Of a DNA stretch of 64,000 nt, positions 10,596-21,143 are shown piece after piece. The notes under the pieces were generated by a model. That model was not told the DNA's origin and made no database searches. It saw nothing but the letters and a program-made list of their open reading frames with translations. How positions within the stretch are numbered: the first letter of the stretch is position 1; the number at the start of each line of letters is the position of its first letter. Source of the DNA: Azadirachta indica (taxonomy: Eukaryota > Streptophyta > Magnoliopsida > Sapindales > Meliaceae). A program made the position numbers and the translations under genes. The stretch covers positions 17,691,182-17,755,181 of the forward strand of contig CM040445.1 in assembly GCA_022749755.1 (NCBI GenBank). Direction: 5' to 3'.

Positions 10596-12868
10596 TCTAA
10601 GATAAAAAAATATTTTCATAGTCCTTAAATAATTATTTTATTTTTTTTTACCTTTTTCTTTATAATTGCAAAATTTATTAAAATTTTTAATTCTAAATTA
10701 AAACAATACTTTCATACTCTTTAATGATTATTTTATATTTATAATAAAACAATCATTTTGCAAACTTTTTATTGATTATTATTTTTGTTGCAAAAATTAA
10801 AAAATTGTTAAGTTGAAAATTAAAAATAAAAATCCGCGCATAAAAAGAATTGTGCAAGAAATTCAGGCACGTGTCAATTCCCTTAATTTTTTAATATTTT
10901 TTTTACCTTTTTTAATTTCTTCTCTCCACCACCACCAGCGCCGTTTCCTTCTCCTCTTCCAAACAGACACGGCGACAAAAGCTGCCAAAAGCGCCGACAA
11001 AAGCCGCCAAGAGCCACCAAAATCGTCGCGAGCAAATGCCTACCTTTTTCGTCTTCGTTTGCCGGCAAGTTTCATTTCCAAAGGTTTTCTTTTCCAAATA
11101 TTTGTTGGCATTTTTCCTTTCAATTTTTGTAAGTATAGTGCTCTTTGACATTTCATATTTGTGAGAAAATGTAGGTTTTTGATTTAATTTCTATTGTGCT
11201 TTCCTGTATTCATTCTAAATTACTCACTAATAAATATATGTTATCAAAATATATGTTTTTGACTTAATTTCAAGGGTCTTGATCTTTCTCGAGCTTTTTT
11301 TTTATTTTTTATTTTTTTAAATTTGTATTGAGTTGGAAGACAGTGGTTTCAATTGTTAATTTAATTGAGTGGATGTCTTAATGACTTTATTTCTGGAGAA
11401 AATTATAAAAAGTTATCTTAACAAATGTTTATTCAAGATTAGTTCAAGTAAAAATGTAAAATTACTGAGTAATGGCTGACTAAATTAAAAAACAAACAAA
11501 TAAATTGTAAGAAACAATTTGTCTTATCATAGCCTTAAGAAGAATGTTAATTTCAAGCAAAATGTAAAATTATTATTTTATGACTTGTCGTCATCACTAG
11601 ATTATTAAATAATTATGATTAAGGTTACCACATTTAATTTAAAGACTTGAGTCGGTGGCTCCAGCTCTCAGCAATCAAGTCTTTTTTGTAAATATATATT
11701 TGATTTTTAATATTTGTTTGCCAAAGGTTGGTGAATTGTCGATTTCTATATATGTTTTGTCCTCATGGTTCAATGACACGATGATTTTAAAACATTTATA
11801 TCATGAAGATGAATGCAAATCTTTGATAACTATCACCTAATCTCCTTTAATCCTTTTGTTTTCCACACCTCCCCACTTGAATATGTAATTAGGACACGGA
11901 AATTGTAGACTTTGACTTCAGTAATGCATCCAAATGAGTCCTTATCTTGCTGTTTATTAATGTTATCCCCAAGTCTTTCTTTATATTGGATTGCTAATAA
12001 TTTATATTAATGAAGTTGATGGCTTCTTCTTTTGTGAAGTTTTGTTTGTTTAGTTGAATTATTTGGGCCGCTTGGAGTTGATTCATAAAATTCTAGCTAT
12101 TTTTTAGATAAATTAAAATTCAAAATTATATAGTGATTTTTAGGATATATAAACTCTTGTACAAGTTGATGTGACAAAATTTTTATATGATTGTCTTGTT
12201 GTCAATTTTATTTATTAGTTTTTAGCTTTATATAATAATTTGTGTAATGTTTTTATATTTTAGTATTATTTCATGTAAAATTATAAAAAGAGACGCTAAA
12301 ATCTATCTATAACAATTAGCAAAAATTTTTGTGCTTTTATTAAGAAACTTTGTGTTCTTATGTCTAATCAAACTTTCGCTGCTCTCCTTTTTTGATCTCA
12401 AAGGCTACACTTTTCAACTGCTTCTTGTACTCATTGTTGTTCAGATAATTTTTATCTTAATTTCCCCCCTCCTCCTCTCTTAGTATTTTTTTGCGCATTC
12501 AAAAAAGAAGAAAGAAAGAAATAGAATTTTTTGTTCTTTTTCTAAATAAAAGTTCCATCAGCTCTTTGCATTTGTTGTTGATCGAGAGAAACCCTTTTCT
12601 TGTTTTCAGATTTCGTTGCAATCACTAGTATTTGTTGTTCGGTTTTGCACCCCAATTAGTTTTCTATTATTTGCTTTGCTGTTGTTTTGCTTGCTTGATT
12701 ACTGTCCATTTTCTCACCCCTTTTATTTACTGATCCGCCGCTGCTTGTATTGTCACTTGTGTTTTCGACATTTCATTCTGCTTGTTGTGTTGTTGTCTCT
12801 TAATCTCCTTCTTGTGTTCAGTTCCCAACTAAAAGAAGAGCAAAAGCGTAAAAGGAAAAAGTTTGAAG
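10596..12868 (+). promoter_or_regulatory. 5' flank, promoter and leader of the unit 2 CNL
   Basis: This stretch is conserved with unit 3 (42400-42635, 48366-48906 and 50449-51773), where it also ends at the start codon of a CNL relic, so it is the shared upstream region of these genes. It includes a CT/GC-richer patch (10920-11060), the sequence AGACTTTGACTTCA (11908-11921, containing the TTGAC core of WRKY W-boxes, kept at 50895 in unit 3), and a pyrimidine-rich leader from about 12400 to 12840. No frame beginning with ATG and looking coding is seen. The transcription start and any leader intron cannot be placed from sequence alone. Confidence 0.5.
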
Positions 12869-15748
12869 ATGGTGGAAATCATTTTTACTATTGTTTCCAG
12901 AGTTGCTGGGTGTTTGGCTCCATCAGCAGAGCGTGAAATTAATTATTTGCTCAAGTACAAAAGCAACTTTGATAATCTCCAGTTAGGACTTGAGAAACTG
13001 AAGAATAAAAATACAAGTATTCAGCACAAGGTTGATGAAGCTAAAAGAAACGGGCATAAGATTGAAGAGTATGTTCAGAAGTGGCTGAAGTGTGTGAGCA
13101 AGATCATTGATGATGACCCAGTGGGGAAATTTACTGAAAATGAAGAGATAGCAGCAACGAGGCGATGCTTCATAGGTTTGTGTCCTGATTTGATGACGCG
13201 CTACCAACTTAGCAAGGAAGCAGTGAAGCAGCATGATGATCTGGTCAAGCTCTTGGAGAGAGCTGAGAGCTTTGACAGGATTTCCTACCGTTTCATTCCA
13301 AAGGATCCACGGCTATCTAACAAAGACTATGTGCCCTTCCAGTCTCGAATATCTACTTTAAAGAATATACTTGGCGCTTTAAGTAATCCCAATTTCAACA
13401 TGATTGGGATTTATGGAATGGGTGGTATTGGCAAGACGATGTTAGCAAAGGAAGTTGCTAAGCATGCAGAGGAAAACAAGCTCTTTGATTGGGTGATCTT
13501 TGTGGAGGTATCTCAACATCCAAATATAAAGAAGATTCAAGAGGAAATTGCAGATAGTTTAAGTCTAACTTTCTCCGAGATCAGTGAATCAGGAAGGGCA
13601 GGAAGGCTATGTCAAAGATTGAGGGACGAGAAGAAGATCCTTATAATTTTAGATGATATTTGGGCAAGTCTTGACTTGAAGGCCATAGGACTTCCAGTGG
13701 GAGATGATGATAAGGGATGTAAACTATTTTTGACAGCAAGAAGTGTTGATGTATTGCTGAGAAAGATGGATTCTCAACTAAACTTCCCGGTTGACTTTTT
13801 AGATGATGAAGAGGCTTGGAGTTTATTTAAAAAAATGGCAGGTGATTATATTGAAGGTGTTGAGTTCAAATCTGTAGCAACAGATGTAGCAAAGGAATGT
13901 GCTGGTTTGCCCATTTCCATTGTAACTGTGGGGAGGGCATTAAGAGCACAGAGATTATTTGAATGGAAAGATGCTTTACTACAACTGAGAAGACCTACCT
14001 CAAGGAACTTCAAAGATATACAGGAAAAAGCATATTCAGCCGTAGAGTTGAGTTACAATCTTTTGGAAAGCGAGGAACTAAAGAAAACCTTTCTGCTGAT
14101 AGGATACACCTACATCACATTGGTTGATGACTTGCTAATGTATGGGGTTGGTTTGAGTTTGTTTGAAGACATCATGAAGATGGAAGAAGCACAAGATCGA
14201 GTGTGTACATTGGTCCATAAACTCAAGGATTCTTGTATGCTGCTTGAGGATAAAGCCAATGTTGAAGGTTTTATTATGCATGATGTTGTTCGTGATGTTG
14301 CCATATCAATTGCATCTAGAGACCAGCGTATATTTACAATGAGAAATCAGCAGGTTAATCAATGGGAATGGCCAAATGAGAATACACCAAAAAATTACAA
14401 TTCTATTGTTTTAATCGATGCGGAGATTCATGAGCTTCCGGAAGTGCTGGAATGTCCACAACTGAAACTTTTCTCTATACGTGCTCGGGATTCTTCGCTA
14501 AAAGTTTCAGACAGTTTTTTCAAAGTGGTGACAGAGCTCAGAGTTCTAGATCTTACTTATATGGATTTATGTTCACCCCCATCATCACTTGTTCTCCTGA
14601 AAGACCTTCGAACTCTGTGCTTATACAGCTGCAAACTGGACAACATAGCTGTTATTGGAGCTTTGGAGAAACTGGAAATTCTTTTTATACAGCGATCTGA
14701 TATCAAGCAGTTGCCTGCAGAGGTCAGACAGTTGACTAGACTAAGGTCGCTTGAGTTGAGAGATTGTTTCCGGCTAAAAGTTATTCCACCAAATGTTATA
14801 TCATGTTTATCCAATTTAGAAGAACTACGTACAGGTACCTTTGCTGAATGGGAGGTGGAAGGGAACAATGAAAGAAGAAATGCTAGCCTCGGTGAATTGA
14901 AGTGTTTGCCTAACTTGACTGCTTTGCAAATATGTATCAGAGATGCGAAGACTCTGCCAAGAGACTTGTTCTTCAAAAAATTGGAAAGGTACAGAATTTT
15001 TATCATCAGAAGTCCCTGGGTTTTGAAATATGCATCAGAAAAAGCACCGCCAGAGATTGCTAGACAATTCAAACTTGAGCTCACCAATACCGATATTAGT
15101 TTGAAGGATGGACATATCATGCAATTGAGAGGAATTGAAGACCTATGTGTGGATGGATTGCAGGACATGAAAAATGTTCTTTATGGATTAGACCGAGAAG
15201 GTTTTCCACAATTGAAGTATCTTAAGGTAAAAAATAATCCCAACCTTTTGTGTATTGTTGACTCAATGGAGGATGTCACCCGTAATGCCTTGGCCTTCCC
15301 TCTCTTAGAGTCATTATCTCTTATAGATCTAAGAAACATGGAGAAAATAAGTTGTGGCCAACTAGCAGCTGAATCTTTTTGCAAATTGAGGAAGATAAAT
15401 GTGGTCAATTGTGTTAAATTAAAAAATATATTTTCATTCTCCATTGCCGGACGATTCCTACAACTCCAATCAATTCAAGTGTCTGGATGCCAGAATATGG
15501 AACAGATTTTTGGTATTGGAAGCGAAGATGAATTCAAAAATAATAATACTGGAGTGATTAACATTATTGACTTTGGTCAGTTACGCTCACTTAGACTCTA
15601 TTATCTTCCACAACTCACAAGCTTTTGCTCTAGATCAGAAACAGCCGGTGTGTGGTCGAATGAAATCATTTTGGCGGACGAGATTGATGCTCCTAGTACA
15701 CTTTTTAACAAGAAGGTCGGTTATCGTATCTCTGATATTATTTGCTAA
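12869..15748 (+). CDS. CC-NB-ARC-LRR (CNL) disease-resistance protein, unit 2; large first exon
   Basis: Likely cytosolic immune receptor of the RPS2/RPS5/At4g27190-like branch: an NB-ARC ATPase switch with an LRR sensor. I start at ATG 12869, giving MVEIIFTIVSRVAG. Residues 1-150 form the coiled-coil region. NB-ARC motifs seen: P-loop GMGGIGKT at 183-190, kinase-2 KILIILDDIW at 256-265, RNBS-B GCKLFLTAR at 283-291, GLPI at 346-349, and MHDVVRDVA from 470 (MHD intact). LRRs follow from about residue 530. Read unspliced, the frame stops at TAA 15746-15748 (959 residues). By analogy with unit 1, the exon probably ends at 15715 (AAG/GTCGGT) and joins 15955. That exon carries a 1-bp insertion and stops at TAG 16075-16077, giving about 989 residues. 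Either way the later LRR exons are lost, so the product has a shortened LRR but a complete nucleotide-binding domain. Confidence 0.9.
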   Translation: MVEIIFTIVSRVAGCLAPSAEREINYLLKYKSNFDNLQLGLEKLKNKNTSIQHKVDEAKRNGHKIEEYVQKWLKCVSKIIDDDPVGKFTENEEIAATRRCFIGLCPDLMTRYQLSKEAVKQHDDLVKLLERAESFDRISYRFIPKDPRLSNKDYVPFQSRISTLKNILGALSNPNFNMIGIYGMGGIGKTMLAKEVAKHAEENKLFDWVIFVEVSQHPNIKKIQEEIADSLSLTFSEISESGRAGRLCQRLRDEKKILIILDDIWASLDLKAIGLPVGDDDKGCKLFLTARSVDVLLRKMDSQLNFPVDFLDDEEAWSLFKKMAGDYIEGVEFKSVATDVAKECAGLPISIVTVGRALRAQRLFEWKDALLQLRRPTSRNFKDIQEKAYSAVELSYNLLESEELKKTFLLIGYTYITLVDDLLMYGVGLSLFEDIMKMEEAQDRVCTLVHKLKDSCMLLEDKANVEGFIMHDVVRDVAISIASRDQRIFTMRNQQVNQWEWPNENTPKNYNSIVLIDAEIHELPEVLECPQLKLFSIRARDSSLKVSDSFFKVVTELRVLDLTYMDLCSPPSSLVLLKDLRTLCLYSCKLDNIAVIGALEKLEILFIQRSDIKQLPAEVRQLTRLRSLELRDCFRLKVIPPNVISCLSNLEELRTGTFAEWEVEGNNERRNASLGELKCLPNLTALQICIRDAKTLPRDLFFKKLERYRIFIIRSPWVLKYASEKAPPEIARQFKLELTNTDISLKDGHIMQLRGIEDLCVDGLQDMKNVLYGLDREGFPQLKYLKVKNNPNLLCIVDSMEDVTRNALAFPLLESLSLIDLRNMEKISCGQLAAESFCKLRKINVVNCVKLKNIFSFSIAGRFLQLQSIQVSGCQNMEQIFGIGSEDEFKNNNTGVINIIDFGQLRSLRLYYLPQLTSFCSRSETAGVWSNEIILADEIDAPSTLFNKKVGYRISDIIC

Positions 15749-15954
15749 CAAAGTCATTCTCATAGAAAAAGAAAATTTATTCTTTAAGTGGCCTGGGTTC
15801 AAATTTACTTTTCCTAGGTGTTATATATATGTTTTCATTTTCTTTTTTCTGAAATTAGTAATAGTTCCGGCTATTACAGATTATTACTTTTTGGATATGT
15901 ATGAAACGTAGAATAAGAGTATATATAACCAGCTAGAAGTTGATCTATGAGCAG

Positions 15955-16411
15955 GTTATGTTACCCAGATTGGAAGTCTTGGAACTGTATGAAACAAAAG
16001 TCGAAAGGATTTGGCAAAGCCAAAGCTGTGGCCATGTCTTGTGGCATTCAAAATTTAACACGCCTGATCATAAGTAGCTGTAGTAATTTAAGATGTTTAT
16101 TCTCATCTTCTATTGCTACCAGCTTTGTTCGACTCAAATACCTTCAAATATGCCAATGCCCAGCCTTAGAAGAGATGGTAGTTGATGACAACAAATTGAG
16201 AGAAGAAGAAAGGAAGAGCGTTGTATTCCCTCAATTAGTGTTTTTGAAGATGGAAGCTCTTCAAAATCTCACAAAATTCTGTTCAGGTGATTATATTGAA
16301 TTTCCATCCTTGAAGAAATTGGAGATCCAGGATTGTCCTGAATTGAAGGGATTCATGGTGAAAAATATTATAAGCACAGACTTGACAGAGATTCCCTTGT
16401 TCAATGAAAAG
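15955..16411 (+). pseudogene. Frameshifted second LRR exon of unit 2 CNL
   Basis: Preceded by GAGCAG and ending AAAAG/GTACAC, as in exon 2 of unit 1 (1179-1634). It is 457 bases long against 456 in unit 1. The extra base is an A in CCAAAGCTGTGG (16020-16031), where unit 1 has CCAAGCTGTGG. Upstream of it the frame continues exon 1 (VMLPRLEVLELYETKVERIW); downstream that frame stops at TAG 16075-16077, while the ancestral LRR frame (SCGIQNLTRLIISSC) is open in a different phase. The rest of the exon is well preserved, so the frameshift looks recent, or could be a sequencing error in an A run. Confidence 0.8.
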
Positions 16412-16578
16412 GTACACACAGAAAAGCTTTAATTCCTGCAATTTTATATTTCCAATGTCTTCCAATTCTTTTCCAATAGATTAATTTCTATAAGTTTTCA
16501 TTCAAAATACTAATTATGATATATAATTCGAGTTAGCTAGTAAATGTTATTGTTACTTAAATGACATGAGCACTGCAG

Positions 16579-17148
16579 GTTGCATTTCCAAGCTTAGAGT
16601 CGCTATCTATTGAGGATTGTGGTTCATTAGAAGCAATATTTGATCTGGAGGGGCCAAATTTTGAGGATCAACTTAGCGCAATAACTCACTTGAGTGAATT
16701 GAAAATTGTTGGTCTACCAAAATTGAAGCATATATGGAAAAAGGACTCTAAAAAATTTCTCTGTTTTCCGAACCTGAGATTGGTGATGGTTTATGGATGT
16801 GAGAGACTGAAAAATGTGTTTCCAGCGTCTGTTGCTGGCAGCCTTTTACAATTGAAAAGTCTTAATATCAGTGGATGTGGGGTGGAAGAGATTGTTTTTA
16901 CTTCTGAGGGAAGAGCAGGAACAAACACTAGGTTTGTCTTTCCAAAGGTAACCTCTCTTGAGCTACATGATCTGCCAAAATTTACAACGTTTTATCCTGA
17001 AATACATACCACAGAATGGCCAGCATTAAAGAGGCTGGTAGTGAGTGGATGGGAGACGGTAAAGATATTCAATTCAGAATTTCACGGCTCCCAGGAGGGA
17101 CAACAACTAGACATAAGAGCACAACCTCCCCAGTTCTTGGTTGAGAAG
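16579..17148 (+). pseudogene. Third LRR exon of unit 2 CNL, open but behind the frameshift
   Basis: Starts after CACTGCAG with VAFPSLESLSI and runs open for 190 codons, closely like exon 3 of unit 1 (188 codons). It contains LRR units such as LKIVGLPKLKHIWKK and LELHDLPKFTTFYPE. The 3' splice donor is changed: unit 1 has CAG/GTATAA, here AAG/GCATGA (17149-17154), so the exon would need a rare GC donor. It is probably not translated because of the upstream stop at 16075. Confidence 0.75.
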
Positions 17149-17255
17149 GCATGAGACTCATTTCCTTTGTTTTTCTTAAAGAGTTATCAGTTTATTAGTA
17201 GCAGTGGAGGCTTTAAATAAATTAAAAAGCAAGATTATTTTAATCCACTTGTTTG

Positions 17256-17347
17256 TTTGAGCTCGACTTAGAAAGTGATCATTAGGATATTGATCATCTA
17301 ATTTGAGCTCGACTTAGAAAGTGATCATTAGGATATTGATCATCTAA
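17256..17347. repeat. Exact 46-bp tandem duplication in the intron
   Basis: Two adjacent identical 46-base copies beginning TTTGAGCTCGACTTAGAAAG (17256-17301 and 17302-17347). Unit 1 has a single copy at the equivalent place (2498-2545). As the copies are identical, this duplication is recent compared with the divergence of the units. Confidence 0.9.
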
Positions 17348-17543
17348 TGTTGATTTAATTATAAAATCTTTTTGCTATGTATGAAACTTAGCATATATAT
17401 GTTCTCTTCTTTTTAGACATAACAAGATCAACTGGTTTTAGATTTGATTCATAGGATGAATATCTTATGCCATACTTCCATCAATTGATTATTTGATTAA
17501 TTCTTTAGTTTCTATTTTGCATTCTTTTCTAATTGGTCACCAG

Positions 17544-18446
17544 GTTTTCCCTAATTTAGAGGAATTAATTGTAAAAGGAAATGGCATAGCAACAGTATGG
17601 CCATTTCCAGAACATCTCCTCCGCAAACTTAAATTTCTTCAGTTTGTGTTCGATAAGTCAGCTGTTTTTTCATCACTTGACTTCCTCCAGAGATTTCACA
17701 GCATCAAAATGCTCAAAATTGGGGGAGGTATTCAGTTTGAATCAACTGAAGAGGTTGAAAATGGGATATCGGCTTGGATAACGTCTCTAAATGAGTGTTC
17801 TGATGTGAAGCACCTTTTGAAAGAAGAGACAAATATGGACCATTTGGTTTATCTACAAGTAGGAGCCTGTCACAATTTGGTTAATCTAGTGCCATCCTCG
17901 ACATCCTTCCGAAATCTAACAACATTGAGATTATCCTATTGTCACAAATTGACGAACATAGTAACATCCTCAACAGCGAAGAGTTTGGTGCAACTAAGAA
18001 GAATGAGTTTATCTGAATGTAATATGATGACAGAAGTCGTAGCAGATGATGGAGATGCAGCAAAAGATGAAATTGTTTTTAGTGAATTGAAGAATTTGTC
18101 TCTAACTTATTTAAAAAGTCTCACAAGCTTCTGCTCTGGCAATTGCGCCTTCAGATTTCCATTGTTGGAAGGATTAATGGTGTATAAATGTCCCAGGATG
18201 AACATCTTTTCTAGAGGGGTCTTAATCACACCCAGTTTGCTGAAAGTAAAGAGAGACTGGCAAGGTAAAGTTGGGCATTGGAAAGGCGACCTTAATACAA
18301 CCATACAACAGCTACCTGAAGAAACGGTGCGTATTAATCTACTAAGTTCTGAAGCAGAGACATTGACTTCAGCCAAAATTAGATATAGAAAAGAGAAAAT
18401 CTGGCAATCCTTTCCACCTCTTTTGAAGCATTTGCTCTTTCTCTAA
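17544..18446 (+). pseudogene. Fourth LRR exon of unit 2 CNL, open but behind the frameshift
   Basis: Starts after CACCAG with VFPNLEELIVKGNGIATVW and stays open to TAA at 18444-18446. The likely splice end is 18326 (ACG/GTGCGT), which gives 783 bases, the same as exon 4 of unit 1. LRR-like repeats include NLVNLVPSSTSFRNLTTLRL and the FSELKNLSLTYLKSLTSFC unit. An AATAAA lies at 18459. Residue differences from unit 1 are spread over the exon and no stop has entered, so loss of constraint is recent or incomplete. Confidence 0.75.
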
Positions 18447-18579
18447 GGCATAAGAATGAATAAAATTTCTTTTTGGATTCTACAAAGCGTAAATGTGTTA
18501 TTTGTATCATATTATACTAATTATAGTTTAACTCTGATGAGTTATCCGTTACCTAATCTATGTTATTGTTAAACATCAG

Positions 18580-19204
18580 GAAGAGCCTGAAAAAGTGTCT
18601 TTTGTCAGAGGAGGAAGATGAAGAAGGACGGGTTACTGTGGTATGGTGAAATTCTGTTTTGATTCTATAATTGCATGCATGAGTATGTTATTGGTGTCAA
18701 ATTAATTTATGCCAGGTATAGTTTAAATTAGATTAGTTTATTTATTTATTTATTTATTTCTCTGATGTGGGTTCTTGGTAAAGATCAGGAAGAGGATGAA
18801 GCAGAGTCTAACACACGACTCTTGAGGAGTAGGAAGATGCAGAAGGCAGTGATAATGTGGTAAGTTCTATTTGGGGAGTTTGGATTCTTGTGCTGACCAA
18901 GTATATATATGTTGAAATTTCTCCTAAATTTTATTACTTCATTTTTTAACCAATCCCATGCCATCTTCAGCTTCTTTTAGAAATCTAGTACATTTTGGAA
19001 ATATATATGGTTATGCAGAGAATTGATAAATGAAAGCTAGTTTAAGCAACTTAATTGTAACAGAAGTTTCACCAAGCAGAATTAACTTCCAATGGTCGCT
19101 TCCTTCTTTCACCTTCCATATATGCTTTTGCTTCTTTCTTGACCGAAGAAAGTTGAGAGTTCTAAACAAGATTCAACCAAGCTTCTATGTGGCATCTGGA
19201 ATAA
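18580..19204 (+). pseudogene. Degenerate acidic-tail exons of unit 2 CNL, first one duplicated
   Basis: Two segments resemble the acidic exon of unit 1 (3900-3971): 18580-18640 and 18789-18859. Both start after CATCAG or GATCAG with GAAGAG and both keep GT after GTG. The first soon meets TGA; the second is 71 bases instead of 72 and out of frame. The match to the last exon (about 19148-19204, ending CATCTGGAATAAG) has lost the TTTATAG acceptor seen in unit 1. So unit 2 has a duplicated but broken tail. Confidence 0.6.
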
Positions 19205-19833
19205 GAACATTTTTTTTCTGGTTAATTTGGGAGAAATTGGTTGCAGCTAATGTTAATATCAGATGGTGAGAGAGCCTTCTATTTCTATTTTCATTCTTCT
19301 GCTTTGACCTGATTTGCTTGATTGCCATTTCTGCCTTTGTAGTGTTGCAACAGTACAGTACTTACAAGTTTCTTTTACTTGACATCATTTCAGGTTTAAT
19401 GGATGGCGGAACAGATCTCCATTCCTGTTGCAGTATGCTTGATTTATTTTTTGGTTTCTGGTGATTCAATTTGTAGAACACAGAAGACTGTTTTAAGTAC
19501 CTAAACTATGTATGTTTGATTCATGCATGGGTTTCTGTGCTCCTCGTATTTTGTATAATGGATTTTCTGGGTTTTTTATTTTTTATTTTATGAATTTTAA
19601 TTATGATGAAACTGCCTCATTGAAAGATCTTCTACTAATGACCTTTGCGGTATAATGAAATGAAAACAAGATTCAGATGGAGCAAACATATCGGATTTTG
19701 ATTATCTTAAATAAATAGTGACATTGAACTTGACTTGCATGGTGGTTTGGTTAATTAAGTCATTAAACTGTTGAAGCCATTTGTTAATAATAATATGTTT
19801 TGTACTCTTACCTTGTTTGACATAAAAAATTTG
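19205..19833 (+). other. 3' flank of unit 2 CNL
   Basis: Matches 4315-4930 behind the unit 1 gene almost base by base in several blocks, then is interrupted by the TIR element that starts at 19834. No gene is seen. Confidence 0.6.
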
Positions 19834-21143
19834 GGGTATTTTCACGTAGCTCCCATGAGATTTGTAAAAGTAACGCTTAGATAGAAAGCTTGTGAAAATC
19901 TATAGATAACTTTCCTTTACAGTAAAATCGTTATTGTTGACTATGAGTTGACCTACTAAAATAACAAAAAGTCCACAATACTCTTGACTCTCATATATTC
20001 TCAACCCTAATCTCTTGATCTCAAAAACCCCAATCTTTTAAACAATAGTATCTGCCACTTCTATCACCTATTTTAGCCACTACGTTGTCGTCACTTGCAC
20101 TTGCTCTGACTACCTGCGTCATTGTCGATATACTTGCTTCAGTTGCCTACATCATCGTCTCTTGCACTTACTCGCACTATTAGTATCGTCATCGCTATCC
20201 TCGACCATCACATGAAGCCACCAAACATGGTTGTTGACCACCCGACATCATTAGCTGTTGCGTCAATGTTTGATTTGGACTCCATTGTCATACTTTTCAA
20301 TTGCTTCACTCTTTGCAAGGTTTTACAAATAATTTTTTTTTTAATATAATAATTTTGTATTTAATAATAGGTAAAATATATGGGACAACTGATCCTAGGA
20401 TAGGAGAAGTGATAGCAAGAGTTGCATAAGGAGATAAAGAAGATGTTGATTTTGTTGTCAAAGCTGCCAGAGAAGCCTTTGATCATGGATCGTGGCCACT
20501 TTGTCTGGTTCTTGTGATGGGTAACCAAACTCGGTTTTTGGTTTTGGTTCTTATGATGGATTTGATATAATCGGAAAATGATGGACAATTTTTTTAGAAA
20601 TTTTTTTAGAAGTGTTTTATTTTTTGGTTTATGATTTAAATATGAGAAATAATTAATTGGTTTGCAAATCTTTGTTTTGGCTTCATTGAATGAAAAATTT
20701 TTAATTTGGCATATAGATTTGGTTTCAATTGAAGCCAAGTGTATCAAATCTGACTGGGAAAATTATTTTTAATATCAGTTTGTGAAAGTTTTATTTCTAC
20801 GATTAATTTTATTAATTTCGTGATTGAATTAATATAATGTGAGAAACAGAGCATTAAACATTTTGTGTAATGTTATAATTTTGTGATTTTGGTTGAATGT
20901 GGAGGAATTTATTTATTCTTAGAGATCTTAGGTTGTATTTATTTAATTTTTGATAGATAAAATTAAAAACAAATTTGAAAAAATATAATCAATATAATAT
21001 TCCCATATTATCCTCTTATTAATAGTCAACTCACAATCAACACTAATGGTTTTACCATATAGATGAGGTGTTTGTGAATTTACACAAAATTTTTAGCTAA
21101 GTGTTATTTCTACAAATTTTAGAAAAAGCATGTGAAAATACCC
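19834..21143. mobile_element. Pack-MULE-like element carrying a captured ALDH fragment
   Basis: Starts GGGTATTTTCAC and ends GTGAAAATACCC. The first 150 bases and last 150 bases are imperfect inverted repeats (for example GTTGACTATGAGTTGACCTA against TAATAGTCAACTCACAATCAAC). Unit 1 lacks the segment (junction near 4940), so it is an insertion of about 1.3 kb. Inside, 19990-20330 is richer in C and G and 20370-20498 codes an ALDH piece. A transposon without transposase that carries host exon sequence between long TIRs is the definition of a Pack-MULE. A clear 9-bp target duplication is not visible, so the superfamily is inferred. Confidence 0.6.
20370..20498 (+). pseudogene. Aldehyde dehydrogenase (ALDH2-type) exon fragment
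   Basis: The translation reads GKIYGTTDPRIGEVIARVA, stop, then GDKEDVDFVVKAAREAFDHG and SWP. This is the N-terminal segment of plant class 1/2 aldehyde dehydrogenases, where GKT..T.DPRTGEVIARVAEGD and the AFDHGPWP motif are highly conserved. The glutamate codon of AEGD has become TAA (20427-20429). The fragment is preceded by TTTAATAATAG, an intact-looking 3' splice site, so it was captured from genomic DNA rather than mRNA. It ends abruptly after the WP dipeptide. Non-functional. Confidence 0.8.

Noticed and set aside
12863..12868. TTG two codons before ATG 12869 as a start
   Set aside because: Plant nuclear genes use ATG; unit 3 also has ATG at the equivalent position (51774).
12616..12936. 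Frame overlapping the CNL start in another phase
   Set aside because: It has no ATG at its start, covers the leader of the CNL, and the CNL frame at 12869 carries clear domains.
14557..15168. 203-codon frame on the minus strand within the CNL
   Set aside because: It is the shadow of the LRR-coding exon; no similarity to a known protein and codon use follows the + strand gene.
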